Positions 52,024-61,582 of a stretch of DNA of 64,000 nt are shown piece by piece; the stretch's first letter is position 1, and each line of letters starts with the position of its first letter. Both the position numbers and the translations under genes were made by a program. This stretch comes from Streptomyces huiliensis (GTDB taxonomy: Bacteria; Actinomycetota; Actinomycetes; Streptomycetales; Streptomycetaceae), in the NCBI RefSeq assembly GCF_020037025.1, contig NZ_JAIQLH010000065.1:1-64000 (forward strand), read 5' to 3'. The notes below the pieces were generated by a model. It saw only the letters and a program-made list of their open reading frames with translations. It was not told the DNA's origin and made no database searches.

Positions 52024-53064
52024 TCAGAGCATCAGCAGCAGCCGGGTGTTCGGCACGAGCTTCCGATTCACGCTGGTGCTCTGCACGAAGATCGTGAAGT
52101 CGTCGTTGTGGTCGGGCCGGACTCGGACCTCCACGTCCGGCAGTCCGAGCAGAGCGCGGGCCTCCGGCCCGGTGTAGACCTGATCCGTCTTCTTCTCCAG
52201 CACCGCGATCCGCTTGCGCGCCTGGACCTTCTCCGACTTGCTCAACTGGTAGAATGCGCAGCCGGTGCGGTAGGTGTGACCGTTCTCGGTGACCCACTCC
52301 CTTATCCCCGCCTCACGAGCCACCGGCAGCAGCCGGTACTCCGCCGGATCCACCGGCGTGAGACCGGCCGCCTTGATGGTGTCCTGGTTGACCGCGTCCG
52401 CCCCCGTCGAGAACACGGCCCGCGAGCCCCGGATGCCCTTCGTGCGGCCCACCATGAACTTCTCGGTGGCCTCCCGGATGACCTCCCCGGCCTCCTCCAG
52501 GCCGTGCGTGCTCGTGGCGTCCCAGACGGCGATGTTGTCCTTCGGGAACCCGCACTGCATGGCCTCGCGCTTGCCCATCTGGTCCGGCACCAGCACGGCC
52601 AGCGTCCAGTTGTCCTCCTGCGTCTCGATCATCGAGGCCACGGCTCGCGCCAGCTCCCGCGGATCCCTCGACGGCGCGTCCGCGCAGTGCCCGCTCGCGT
52701 TCTCCTGCCCGTCGGTCAGGACGAACGTCAGGAAGCTGTGGTCACCGTACAGTTGCGCCGTCCGCGCCAGCTCGCGCTGCGACTTCAACGTGGCCGCCAG
52801 CAGCGCCGTCATCCCGCCGACCCGGTACAGCTGCTTCAGCGACGGCATCCGCAGCACGTCCTTGTCGTAGATGACGCACTCGACCTGGTCCGCGAAGACG
52901 TACACCGTCACGCGGGTCTCCTGGTCCAACTCCTGCGACCGGCGCGCCAGATAGGCGATCTGCCGGTCGGCGACGTCGACGACCTTCCCGCTCAGGTGCG
53001 ACATGGACGAACTGGCGTCCAGCACCAAGGCGACGTGATTGATGTAGTTCTGGCTTCCGGACAT
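52024..53064 (-). CDS. VWA domain protein (TerY/TerF-like)
   Basis: 346 residues. A von Willebrand A domain at the N-terminus with an intact MIDAS (DASSSMS, TGGM-like GGMTALLAA, LTDGQEN), then a unique C-terminal half (LSKSEKVQARKRIAVLEKKT, PDVEVRVRPDHNDDF). Cytosolic VWA proteins act as metal-dependent scaffolds; with TerD encoded 4 kb away a stress-complex role is possible. The ATG at 53064 follows GGGGGAG. Confidence 0.85.
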   Translation of the reverse strand: MSGSQNYINHVALVLDASSSMSHLSGKVVDVADRQIAYLARRSQELDQETRVTVYVFADQVECVIYDKDVLRMPSLKQLYRVGGMTALLAATLKSQRELARTAQLYGDHSFLTFVLTDGQENASGHCADAPSRDPRELARAVASMIETQEDNWTLAVLVPDQMGKREAMQCGFPKDNIAVWDATSTHGLEEAGEVIREATEKFMVGRTKGIRGSRAVFSTGADAVNQDTIKAAGLTPVDPAEYRLLPVAREAGIREWVTENGHTYRTGCAFYQLSKSEKVQARKRIAVLEKKTDQVYTGPEARALLGLPDVEVRVRPDHNDDFTIFVQSTSVNRKLVPNTRLLLML

Positions 53065-53195
53065 GGTCGTCTCCCCCTCGTTCCGACTCGGTGGCCTCAC
53101 CTTCTCACCCCCCACTGACAATCGCCCTGACCTGCACCTTTGCCCTCCCGGCCAGCCGGCAGCCACCAGTCACCAGCCACCCGCCGCCGCGACCG

Positions 53196-54461
53196 TCAGC
53201 GCACGCGGTCCCTGACCACCCGGCGGGCCAGCTCGGCCTCCGCCGGGGCCAGTTCCGCGGCCGTCGCCGCCGACAGGGCGTCGCCGTACACGATCCCCGC
53301 CGGCGACGGGCCGCCCGCGAGCAGGCACCGGCGGCGCAGATGGGTCGGCGGGTGGGTGCTGTCCACGCTGTGACCCCGGCGGGCGCCGGCCCGGCGCAGC
53401 CGCTCCACCTCCCGTTCGGGCACGGCGCCGACGTGACCGGCCAGACCGTCCCACAGCCCCCGCTCCGCCTCCTGCCGCGCCTCGTGCCCGCCCCGGCCGC
53501 CGCGCATCGAGGCGGCCGCCGCGACGCGCCGCAGCTCCGAGTGGACCGTGCCGACGAGGAGCAGCCGGTCCATCAGACCGACGGCCGCTTCCGTGGACCC
53601 GGCCCTGGCGGCATCCGCGTCGGCCAGGTACTCGGCCCGCTGCGACGCCCGCAGGGAGAGGTGGTCGAGGAGCAGCAGCAGCCCCTGGACGGCCCGGCGG
53701 GGCAGAAACGTCATGCCGTTCACGAACAGGTCCACCGGACCGTTCACGGGCCCCGGTGCCAGCGTGTAGTGCCAGACGGACAGCGTGCGCAGCGCCTCGC
53801 CGGTGACGGCGCCGTACCGGATGTCCCCGTGGGCGAAGTGCCCGAGCTCGTGGCCCAGGAGCGCCACGCGCTCCTGCGGCGACAGGACGCGCCAGAGGGG
53901 CAGCCCAAGCGTCAGGACCCGCCGCCGGCGGAACCCGTACACCGTCACCGACGCGTTGAACTCCGCGGTGACGAGCACCGCGTGCACCCCGGCCGTCCCG
54001 ACGCGGCCCCCGACCTCGTCGATCAGCCCGAACAGGCGCGGCGCGTCGGCCCGGTACAGCACCGGCGTGTTCCCGGGCAGCCGCGCCGGGCGCGGGAAGA
54101 CGACCACGGCGACGGCCAGCAGGACGACCCCGAGCAGCGGCTGCACCACGGTGCTCCACCCCAGCACGACCAGCAGCACCCCGGCGACCGCCACGGCCGC
54201 CGTCACCCCGTGCACCAGCAGCGCCAGAGCGAACGCCGCGACCGTCGGCGCGTCCCGCTTCGGCGGGGCGAGGCCGTCCCGCCGGCCCATCTCGTCCGCC
54301 AACTGCTCGCCGTACCGCCGCGCGAGCGCCCGCCGCACGGCGGTGATCCGCCCGGGCGGCGGTTCGGTACGCGCGGAGTCGACGTTCCAGTCACACGCGT
54401 CGCACCAGTCGACGTACCGCTCGTCGACGGGGACCGTGCCGCCGCACTCCCGGGCACGCAC
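53196..54461 (-). CDS. M48-family membrane metallopeptidase
   Basis: 421 residues. Short Cys-containing N-terminus (CGGTVPVDERYVDWCDACDW), two membrane helices (about 60-105), then the zinc site LLGHELGHFAHGD (HExxH) and the third ligand region QRAEYLADADAAR. HtpX-like, it should degrade membrane or misfolded proteins from the cytosolic face. The start is uncertain: the GTG at 54461 has only a weak ribosome site, while the well-placed ATG at 54516 (behind GGGGAGGGG) is in another frame, so a frameshift or sequence error near 54460 is possible. Confidence 0.8.
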   Translation of the reverse strand: MRARECGGTVPVDERYVDWCDACDWNVDSARTEPPPGRITAVRRALARRYGEQLADEMGRRDGLAPPKRDAPTVAAFALALLVHGVTAAVAVAGVLLVVLGWSTVVQPLLGVVLLAVAVVVFPRPARLPGNTPVLYRADAPRLFGLIDEVGGRVGTAGVHAVLVTAEFNASVTVYGFRRRRVLTLGLPLWRVLSPQERVALLGHELGHFAHGDIRYGAVTGEALRTLSVWHYTLAPGPVNGPVDLFVNGMTFLPRRAVQGLLLLLDHLSLRASQRAEYLADADAARAGSTEAAVGLMDRLLLVGTVHSELRRVAAAASMRGGRGGHEARQEAERGLWDGLAGHVGAVPEREVERLRRAGARRGHSVDSTHPPTHLRRRCLLAGGPSPAGIVYGDALSAATAAELAPAEAELARRVVRDRVR

Positions 54462-54664
54462 GGGCGGCGGCCGAGCCCCCCGCGGTCGCCGAACTCGCTT
54501 CTCTCGTCTGGTCCATGAGCCCCTCCCCAGCGCGGCCGACCGGCTCGCGCCCGGGGAAGGATAGACGCCCACCGTGCCGCGGCGGGCGCGAACTCGCACA
54601 CAAGTGCGGCACGCGCCACAGGTACGCGCCACAGGCGCGCACCACAGGGCCGCGCCCCGCGCGG

Positions 54665-55954
54665 TCAACGCTCCACGAGGAGCCCCGCGGGAATCATGAG
54701 GTTGATGCTGCTCTCGTACTCGATCACCTGGTCCGGAACCAGCCGCAGCCCCGGATGACGCTCCATCAGCAGCTCGATCCCCACCCTCGCGACGGTCCGC
54801 GCGAGGTACGAGCCCAGGCAGTAGTGCAACCCCTGGGAGAAGTGCAGACTGGCCGCGAGATTCTTGCGGTGGGGATCGAAGACCTCCGAATCGGGAAAGC
54901 GGCTCTCGTCGTAATCCGCGGACGACACCATCGTCCAGATCATCGATCCCTCAGGGATGCGGACACCGGCCACCTCCACATCCGTGGTGGTCCTGCGGAA
55001 GACGCCCAGCCCGATTCCGGAGCGCCGCAGCGCCTCGTTGAAGTAGTCGTCGAACAGTGACGGGTCGGCGCGGAGACCGTCCCAGTGCCGCGGGTCCCGC
55101 AGCAGTTCCCGGCACATGTTGACGACGACGAATCCGGCCGGCCGGATCCCCGCCGCGAGGATGTCGAAACTGATCAGGCTGATGAGTTCCGCTTCGCTGT
55201 AGTCGGCCTCTCCCTTCGCCACGAGATCCAGGAGGTATCCGATCAACCCGTCCCGCGGATTCTCGCGGCACCACTCGATGACGTCGGCCAGGTACGCCTC
55301 CAGCTCCCGCACGTCCCGGGCATAGCCCACCTGCTTCTCGGCGGGCGGAATCCCGAAGAAGAACCCGTTGACCGCCTCGTGATAACGCATGATCCTGTCG
55401 TGGTCCGCCACCGGAAGCCCCGCCAGATCGATGAGCACGCGACTCGCCGCCGGCCGGGCGAACGACGCCACGAGATCGAAGGGGGAACCCTCGGGTATCT
55501 CCTTGAAGCAGCGGGTCATGATCTCCCGTATACGGCCTTCACGCCGGAGCATGGCCTTGGCCGAGAAGTACTTCGCCACCGGGCCGCGCAGCCGGTCGTG
55601 CGCCGGCCGGCCGTCGAAGGCCAGGTTGGGAGCCGCGAAGGTGTGCGTCTCCTCCAGGAGGCCCCGGACCTCGTCGGAGAAGTTCGACAGGATGATCGGC
55701 CTGGTGGAGGAGGAGAAACTCTCCGCGTCCTTGAGGATCTCCAGGACGTCGTCGTACCGGGAGACGATCCACATGCGGTAGCGCTCGCTGTAGAAGACGG
55801 GAGCCTTCTCGCGGGCCGTCTTCAACTGCTGGTACAGGTCCGCGAAGCCGGGGGTCCCGAAAGGATCGAATCCGGCGCCGTTCGGCCCGAAGGGGCAGCC
55901 CCCGGCCGGCGGCGCGAGGCCGTTCCCCGAGGCGGGGGCGCTTGTCTCGGACAT
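54665..55954 (-). CDS. Cytochrome P450 with altered I-helix motif
   Basis: 429 residues. Heme loop FSQGLHYCLGS (Cys379), ExxR in NEALRR (307-310) and the usual P450 length are present. The I-helix reads ILAAGIRPAG (265-274) where typical bacterial P450s have AGHETT: the acidic residue and the Thr of the proton relay are both replaced. This suggests unusual chemistry (for example use of peroxide, nitric oxide, or a substrate-assisted step). It is soluble and uses unidentified redox partners. ATG at 55954 follows AAGGGAAG. Last gene of the leftward LuxC/LuxE operon, 103 bases after the previous gene. Confidence 0.93.
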   Translation of the reverse strand: MSETSAPASGNGLAPPAGGCPFGPNGAGFDPFGTPGFADLYQQLKTAREKAPVFYSERYRMWIVSRYDDVLEILKDAESFSSSTRPIILSNFSDEVRGLLEETHTFAAPNLAFDGRPAHDRLRGPVAKYFSAKAMLRREGRIREIMTRCFKEIPEGSPFDLVASFARPAASRVLIDLAGLPVADHDRIMRYHEAVNGFFFGIPPAEKQVGYARDVRELEAYLADVIEWCRENPRDGLIGYLLDLVAKGEADYSEAELISLISFDILAAGIRPAGFVVVNMCRELLRDPRHWDGLRADPSLFDDYFNEALRRSGIGLGVFRRTTTDVEVAGVRIPEGSMIWTMVSSADYDESRFPDSEVFDPHRKNLAASLHFSQGLHYCLGSYLARTVARVGIELLMERHPGLRLVPDQVIEYESSINLMIPAGLLVER

Positions 55955-56057
55955 GTGCTTCCCTTTCTGCGATGTCTGTGACCTCTGAGCTGTCTGCGAT
56001 GGGGGATTCCGGCGGGCGCCGGAGGGCTTTCCCCGGCGCCGGCACCCGAAGATCTCG

Positions 56058-57053
56058 TCAGCCGAACACGTCCGCGAACCTCTTCCGCCACTCCTCCTCG
56101 TGTTCCGCCTTGACGCTCTCCGGAATGTGGAGGACGCCGCGGAAGTCGTCGGCATGCGCCGGCAGATCGGACCGCCGCAGCATCGTGGGCGTACGAGCCT
56201 CCGGGTGCACGGGCATGACTCCCAGCCGTTGGCACCAGTCCTGCTGGACGTCCGGCCGCAGCGCGAACGCGATGTACCGGCGCGCGACGTCGCTCACGGA
56301 ATCCGGCACTCCGCGCGGAATCCACAGAGCGTCGGCGGTATCCGACGTCCCCTCGTCCGGAACGCTCCACCCGACGGGCAATTCCGCCTGGAATTCCAAT
56401 ACGTTGGGAAGGGCCCGGAAACACAGATCGAGACGCCGGGAACGCAGCCGCTCCTCCATGCCGACGCTGTACTCGAGTTCGGCGACCTGCGGCCGCAGGC
56501 GGCCCAGGAAATCCCAGCACGCCTCCATGTCGGCGGGAATGCCGTCGAGCCCGCCGCCCCGCATCGTCTGCGCGATCGCGTGCAGGCCGTTCCCGTGCGG
56601 ATAGAGGGCGACCCTGCCGCGGTGCCGTTCGTCGAGCAGGACCTCCCACGACCGGGGCGGCCCGTCCGGGAACACCTCCTCGTGGTACCCCAGCACGTAG
56701 TACACGACGTAGGGGTAGACCACACACCCGCCCGCCGCGCCGTCCGGCCGGGCCCGGCGCCGGAGTTCCGCCAGGACCGGCATGCGGGCCGGGTCCAGTG
56801 GCAGGCAGTGGCCGGCCCACGCGGCCCGCAGCGCGGGCACCGCGTTCGACCAGACCACGTCGACGGGCGGGCGCTCGCCGTCGTCGAGGGCGCCCGCCAG
56901 CGCGGGCGGCAACGCCAGCCCGACGTGCGGCCGGTGGCGCACCCGCACGCCGGCGGCCCGCTCGAACGGACGCGAGACGGCGTCCCGCAGGGCACTGCCC
57001 CACCGGCCGCCCCAGGTCAGAACGGTGAGCGTGCCGTCGAGGGAAGACCCCAC
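56058..57053 (-). CDS. Solute-binding-protein-like protein without signal peptide
   Basis: 331 residues of the PotD/SBP_bac-type periplasmic binding fold: LTVLTWGGRWGSALRDAVSR at the start, VDVVWSNAVPAL, WEVLLDERHRGRVALYPHGN and RRYIAFALRPDVQQDW. Real transport proteins of this kind have a lipoprotein signal; here the chain begins directly with the first beta strand, and no permease or ATPase is encoded nearby. The GTG at 57053 sits 2 bases from the stop of the preceding gene. It may be a cytosolic ligand-binding or catalytic protein of the pathway. Confidence 0.75.
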   Translation of the reverse strand: MGSSLDGTLTVLTWGGRWGSALRDAVSRPFERAAGVRVRHRPHVGLALPPALAGALDDGERPPVDVVWSNAVPALRAAWAGHCLPLDPARMPVLAELRRRARPDGAAGGCVVYPYVVYYVLGYHEEVFPDGPPRSWEVLLDERHRGRVALYPHGNGLHAIAQTMRGGGLDGIPADMEACWDFLGRLRPQVAELEYSVGMEERLRSRRLDLCFRALPNVLEFQAELPVGWSVPDEGTSDTADALWIPRGVPDSVSDVARRYIAFALRPDVQQDWCQRLGVMPVHPEARTPTMLRRSDLPAHADDFRGVLHIPESVKAEHEEEWRKRFADVFG

Positions 57054-57055
57054 GG

Positions 57056-57562
57056 CTACACACCCCACCCGGTCCGCGCGTCCGGCAGCAGGGACAGCAG
57101 GCCGCCGGCCTCCCAGACGCGCCGGACGAACGCGCCCGGCGGCTCGAGAGGGATCTCCTCCCCGGTGTCGGTCGTCACGAGCGCCCGCTCGGTGTCGACC
57201 TCGACCCGCCCGCCCGCGCACAGCGACTTCAGGTCCTCCGCACGGGCCAGGGTGAGGCAGGGGAGACCGTTGTTGGTGCAGTTGCGGAAGAAGATCCTCG
57301 CGAAGTCGACGGCGATGAGGGCGCCGATCCCGTTCAGCCGCAGCGACCGCACCGACGTCTCCCGGCTGGACCCGCACCCGAAGTTCCGGCCGCCGACGAG
57401 CACGTCCCCCGGCCGCAGGCTCGGCTGGAGCTCCGGGTCGAGGCCGTGAAAGAGCCCCCGCTTCACCTTCTCGTCGTCGAGGCTGAAGAACTGCGGAGGA
57501 TGGATGACGTCCGTGTTGAGATCGTCACCGAACCGCCACACCCGGCCCTTGATCGTCATCAT
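57056..57562 (-). CDS. Aconitase-superfamily small subunit (LeuD-like swivel domain)
   Basis: 168 residues, LeuD/AcnD4 swivel domain: [15 protein letters not shown] and [20 protein letters not shown] (the substrate-binding Ser-Arg block), [19 protein letters not shown]. It pairs with the LeuC-like subunit to isomerise a 2-substituted malate, as in leucine or lysine biosynthesis. ATG at 57562 overlaps the large-subunit stop (ATGA). Confidence 0.9.
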   Translation of the reverse strand: MMTIKGRVWRFGDDLNTDVIHPPQFFSLDDEKVKRGLFHGLDPELQPSLRPGDVLVGGRNFGCGSSRETSVRSLRLNGIGALIAVDFARIFFRNCTNNGLPCLTLARAEDLKSLCAGGRVEVDTERALVTTDTGEEIPLEPPGAFVRRVWEAGGLLSLLPDARTGWGV

Positions 57563-58872
57563 CCCCGCGCCCCCCTCGCCTCGCGCGCCCCGCCCGCCTC
57601 GTACAGATCCGGACCGATATGACCGGCGAGCGCCGCACGCGCCACCGTACGGGCGCTCGCCAGATAGGTGCGGCTCTCCCAATGGCCCATACGGCCGCGG
57701 AAGTTGCGGTTGGACGTCGAGACGCACACGTCCTCGGCGCCCAGGACGCCCTTGTCGATCCCCCCGCACGGGCCGCAGCTCGAATGGTTGAAGATCGCGC
57801 CCGCGCTCGTCAGCGTGGCCACGTAACCGGCCTCCAGCGCCTCCTGGAACACGCCGACCGAGGCGGGGATGACGACGAACCGCACGTGCGGGTGGACCGC
57901 CTTCCCGTCGAGCTCCTCGGCCGCGTCCCGGATGTCGGTGAGCCGCCCGCTGGAACACGACCCCAGGAAGGCGACGGACACCGGCCGCCGCTCGACGTCC
58001 CGGACCGGCACCACGTTCCCCGGCGACCACGGCCTGGCGATCCGGGGCGTCAGGGCGGACAGGTCGACGTCCACCGTCCGCTCGTACCGCGCGCCGGGAT
58101 CCGGCGCCGGCAGGTCGTCCGGCCGCCGGCCGTCCCGCGCGGCGCAGTAGGCGGCCGTCACCTCGTCGGGCACGAATACCCCGAACTTCGCCCCGAGCTC
58201 CACCGCCATGTTCGAGATCGCGAAGCGGTCGTCCTGCCCGAGCGGGACGTGCCCGAGGTCGTGGAACTCCAGGGAGCGGTACCGCGCACCGCTCTCGCCC
58301 AGCAGCCGCAGCAGCTCCAGGACGACGTCCCGGCCGTTGCAGTGCGCGCCGAGCGAGCCGTGGAAGCGGACCCGCACGGTGGCGGGCCGCTGCATCCACG
58401 TCCGGCCGGTGGCGAGCGCGTACAGGATGTCGGTGGACCCCATGCCCGTCGCGCACGCGCCGACGCCGCCGCCCATGACCGTGTGGCTGTCGGCCCCGAC
58501 GATCAGGCTGCCGGGCGCGCACAACGGGCTCTCCACCAGCAGCTGGTGGCAGATCCCGCGGTCGAGCATGAGGTGGGTGACGTCCCGCTCCCGCGCGAAG
58601 CGCAGGAACCGGTTGGAGATGTCCGCCCGCTCGATGGTCGCCGGCGGCGAGAAGTGGTCGTTGGTGAAGATCACGCGCTCGCGGTCCCAGATCTCCAGAC
58701 CGCGCCGCTCGAACTCGTCCACCAGGAGCGCGATGGTGGCGTCGTGCCCGAGCAGCGCGTCCACCCGCACCTCGCGGTACGCCCCGGTCTCCCCGGGGTC
58801 GACGGCGTGCGCGTCGATGATCTTGTCGCTGAGGGTGCGCCCGTCGCCCCTCACCAGCCCGTTCCCCCTCAC
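57559..58872 (-). CDS. Aconitase-superfamily large subunit (LeuC/homoaconitase-like)
   Basis: 437 residues. Iron-sulfur ligands in LGSCSSGR and HSSCGPCGG, plus [20 protein letters not shown], identify an isopropylmalate/homoaconitate dehydratase. It acts with the LeuD-like subunit. Being encoded with a homocitrate-synthase-like enzyme it should isomerise that enzyme's product in a 2-oxoacid chain-lengthening route. GTG at 58872 overlaps the previous stop. Confidence 0.92.
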   Translation of the reverse strand: MRGNGLVRGDGRTLSDKIIDAHAVDPGETGAYREVRVDALLGHDATIALLVDEFERRGLEIWDRERVIFTNDHFSPPATIERADISNRFLRFARERDVTHLMLDRGICHQLLVESPLCAPGSLIVGADSHTVMGGGVGACATGMGSTDILYALATGRTWMQRPATVRVRFHGSLGAHCNGRDVVLELLRLLGESGARYRSLEFHDLGHVPLGQDDRFAISNMAVELGAKFGVFVPDEVTAAYCAARDGRRPDDLPAPDPGARYERTVDVDLSALTPRIARPWSPGNVVPVRDVERRPVSVAFLGSCSSGRLTDIRDAAEELDGKAVHPHVRFVVIPASVGVFQEALEAGYVATLTSAGAIFNHSSCGPCGGIDKGVLGAEDVCVSTSNRNFRGRMGHWESRTYLASARTVARAALAGHIGPDLYEAGGAREARGARG

Positions 58873-60125
58873 TGCCCCACCCGCCCGTCGCCCGCGCGCT
58901 CGCGGCAGCGCTCGACCAGCGCCGCCGGGTCGTAACCGGACAGCAGCCCGCGGTACGCCTCCCGGAAGTCCGCGTACGCCCGCCGGTGCCCCGCCTTGTC
59001 CCGCCCCTCGACCGCGTCCCTGACCTCGTTCAGGGCACGCGCCACCAGCTCGTCGTCACACCGCAGACCCGCGGCGGCGAGCACGTGCCGCACCAGCGAG
59101 GTGCCGCTGTGCTTCCCGAGGACGTACTCGCTGCGCCGGCCCGTCCAGGCGGCCGGCAGGAACTCGTAGCTGCGGCTGTCCTTCAACATGCCGTCGACGT
59201 GCACACCCGACTCGTGCCGGAAGACGTTGTACCCGGTCACGGGCTTGATGGGACTCGTGGCCACCCCGCTCGCCCGTTCCACCGCGGACGCCAGCGAGGG
59301 CAGGGCCAACGGGTCGACGCCGTGCTCCACCCCGTACAGATGGGTCAGCCCCGCCACGCACTCGGCCAGGTCGGCGTTGCCCGCGCGCTCGCCGAGGCCG
59401 TTCACCGTACAGGTGATCGCGTCCGCCCCCGCCGCGACCGCCGCGAGGGTGTTGGCCGTGGCCAGACCGAAGTCGTTGTGGTTGTGCGTGCACAGGGTGA
59501 TCCCGTCGCCCAGGACGTCGGCGAGCCGGCGGATCAGCCGCTGCATCGATGCCGGATGGGCGCAGCCGGTGGTGTCCGCCAGGACCAGCCGGCGTATCGG
59601 CACGTGCCGGCGGAGCTCGACGGCCGTGTCCGCGAGCTGCCGCGGATCCGTGCGGGTCGCGTCCTCGAACACCAGGTTGACGCCCAGGCCGTGCGACGCG
59701 GCGGCCTCCGCGCCCGACCGGAAGACGGCCGTGGCTCTCTCCCGGGTGATCCCCAAGGTCTCCTTCAGCCGCAGATCGCTGGTCGGCATGAACAGGAAGA
59801 CCTCGTCCGCGCGGGCCTTGGCCGCGGCGTCGACGTCCTGGGGGAGGGGACGGGCCGTCGCCGCGATCGACGCGGCGAGCCCGAGCTCGTGCATGGCCTG
59901 CACGGCCTCCAGCTCACTGCCGGACGACGCGGGGAACCCCGCGTCCAGCGTCGATACGCCCGCCTCCGACAAAGCCGTGGCGAGCGCCAGCTTCTCCTCG
60001 ATGGTGAACCAGACGCCCGGCGCCTGCTCGCCGTCGCGCAGAGTGCAGTCGATGACCTCCACGGAGGCCGGAAGACGGGGGTGGAACTCCTTCGCCGTGC
60101 GTGCTGTCTCCGTCATGCTCGTCAC
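58869..60125 (-). CDS. Homocitrate synthase/alpha-isopropylmalate synthase family protein
   Basis: 418 residues. DMP/NifV-like TIM barrel: [16 protein letters not shown] (catalytic Arg and metal Asp), [17 protein letters not shown] (metal His pair), [14 protein letters not shown] and [14 protein letters not shown]. No C-terminal leucine regulatory domain of LeuA, so NifV/homocitrate-synthase-like. It condenses acetyl-CoA with a 2-oxoacid. GTG at 60125 overlaps the LuxC stop; ATG at 60116 is an alternative. Biosynthetic lysine synthesis via aminoadipate is not used by streptomycetes, so this is a specialised copy. Confidence 0.92.
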   Translation of the reverse strand: MTSMTETARTAKEFHPRLPASVEVIDCTLRDGEQAPGVWFTIEEKLALATALSEAGVSTLDAGFPASSGSELEAVQAMHELGLAASIAATARPLPQDVDAAAKARADEVFLFMPTSDLRLKETLGITRERATAVFRSGAEAAASHGLGVNLVFEDATRTDPRQLADTAVELRRHVPIRRLVLADTTGCAHPASMQRLIRRLADVLGDGITLCTHNHNDFGLATANTLAAVAAGADAITCTVNGLGERAGNADLAECVAGLTHLYGVEHGVDPLALPSLASAVERASGVATSPIKPVTGYNVFRHESGVHVDGMLKDSRSYEFLPAAWTGRRSEYVLGKHSGTSLVRHVLAAAGLRCDDELVARALNEVRDAVEGRDKAGHRRAYADFREAYRGLLSGYDPAALVERCRERAGDGRVGQ

Positions 60126-61582
60126 ACAGTCCTTCGGTCAAAGGTGGTCGACATGTCAGGCCGCGCTTCCCGGTGCATCTCGATGTCGCACCAGCGCACC
60201 AGCAGGGACAGGCACGGCATGCCGTCGTGCCGCCAGACGACGCTGGGCCGCGCCATCTCCCCGGGTTCGCTGATCCGGCAGGCGCCCAGCCGCGCGATCT
60301 CGGACGCCAGTGCCCCGAACTCGTCGCCGAGCGCGCCGAGTCCCACGTTCTGCAGCCGCGCGGCGATGGGACGCAGCGCGCGCGGGACGTCTTTCACGCC
60401 GCCGACCGGCACCACCCCGACGGTGCGGTTGCCCGCGCCCGGGAGGGAGAGCAGGTCCGGGACGACGGTGACGGTCCAGTCGAGGCCGGGGGAGCGCCGG
60501 AAGGCGCCCCCGGGGCTGTTCGCCGCGGTCCAGGCCAGACCCGCCCGGCGCATCTGCAGGCCCGCCGCCTCCGCCGCGGGCAGCGACCCCAGCGGACAGT
60601 CCGCCGCGTACGCGGCCATCGCCGCCGCGATGGCTTCGGCGACGTCCTCGGGGCCCGGATCGTCGATCCCGGGGCTCGGGCCGCCCCCCTCCACCAGATA
60701 CGCCTGAGGCGCGATACAGGCGTGCTGATTGAACGTGGACACGTCCACGGCGACGCGCCGGGCCACCTCGCCCAGCCCGACGCGCCGGACGTACGCCCGG
60801 GTGAGCACGCCCACCGAGACCTTGTGCCCGTGCTCGACGTAGCGCTGATGCGGCTTCAGGTACGCGCGGACGGCCGCGCACGCCTCGTCACCGCCGTACG
60901 CGATCACGGCGTCCGCCTGCTCCATCGCGTCCCGCAGCGCGTCCCGGTCGTCGCCCGGCCAGTAGGTGACCACCACGGCGTCGGCCAGTACGGGGTTCAC
61001 CTCCGCCAGCGACCGCAGGAAGTGCGCCGTGAACGTGGGCTCACCACCCGCCACCTTGAGGAGCACCGCCGACTTGACCAGCAGCGCCCGCACCAGGGAC
61101 AGCGCCGGCAGCCCGGGCACGTTCCCGCTGCACACCACCATGGTCACCCGCGGCCCCACGGCGAGGGTGCGGCCGCCGAGTTCGACGTCGTCCCGGAAGC
61201 CCTCCAGAACACCCGGATCACCCAGTTCGCGGCGCAGCACCCGATACAGCGTCCCCGACCGGTAGTTGGCCAGCTCGACGTCCAGGCTGCGGTCGACCGC
61301 CTCCGGCGAGAACCCCGTCGCGGCGACGATGTCCCGCCGGGCCCGCGCCCGGTGGACGAAATCACGGTCGGCCCAGCGCGAACACGTCTCGTCGAACGCC
61401 CCGACGATCTCCGCGACCGGCAGCGCGCGCAGGGACTCGTGCGCCGCCCGCAGCCCTTCCCCCACCGCCCGCCACTCGCCCGCCCCCGGCCGCCACCCGA
61501 CGTACCCGCCGCGCACGGCCGTACGCTCCAGCGTGCCGGGACCGAGCCACCGGGGCAGCCACGAAACACCGTACTCAGACAT
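60122..61582 (-). CDS. LuxC-like acyl-CoA/acyl-protein reductase
   Basis: 486 residues. Aldehyde-dehydrogenase-like LuxC family with VVCSGNVPGLPALSLVRAL (cofactor site), LLKVAGGEP and the active Cys289 in STFNQHACIAPQ. LuxC reduces an acyl thioester to an aldehyde with NADPH. ATG at 61582 overlaps the LuxE stop by 8 bases. No luciferase genes are present, so the aldehyde is a biosynthetic intermediate, not a light substrate. Confidence 0.9.
   Translation of the reverse strand: MSEYGVSWLPRWLGPGTLERTAVRGGYVGWRPGAGEWRAVGEGLRAAHESLRALPVAEIVGAFDETCSRWADRDFVHRARARRDIVAATGFSPEAVDRSLDVELANYRSGTLYRVLRRELGDPGVLEGFRDDVELGGRTLAVGPRVTMVVCSGNVPGLPALSLVRALLVKSAVLLKVAGGEPTFTAHFLRSLAEVNPVLADAVVVTYWPGDDRDALRDAMEQADAVIAYGGDEACAAVRAYLKPHQRYVEHGHKVSVGVLTRAYVRRVGLGEVARRVAVDVSTFNQHACIAPQAYLVEGGGPSPGIDDPGPEDVAEAIAAAMAAYAADCPLGSLPAAEAAGLQMRRAGLAWTAANSPGGAFRRSPGLDWTVTVVPDLLSLPGAGNRTVGVVPVGGVKDVPRALRPIAARLQNVGLGALGDEFGALASEIARLGACRISEPGEMARPSVVWRHDGMPCLSLLVRWCDIEMHREARPDMSTTFDRRTV

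Noticed and set aside
52108-53118. Plus-strand open frame opposite the VWA gene
   Set aside because: No motif; the minus strand shows an intact MIDAS domain.
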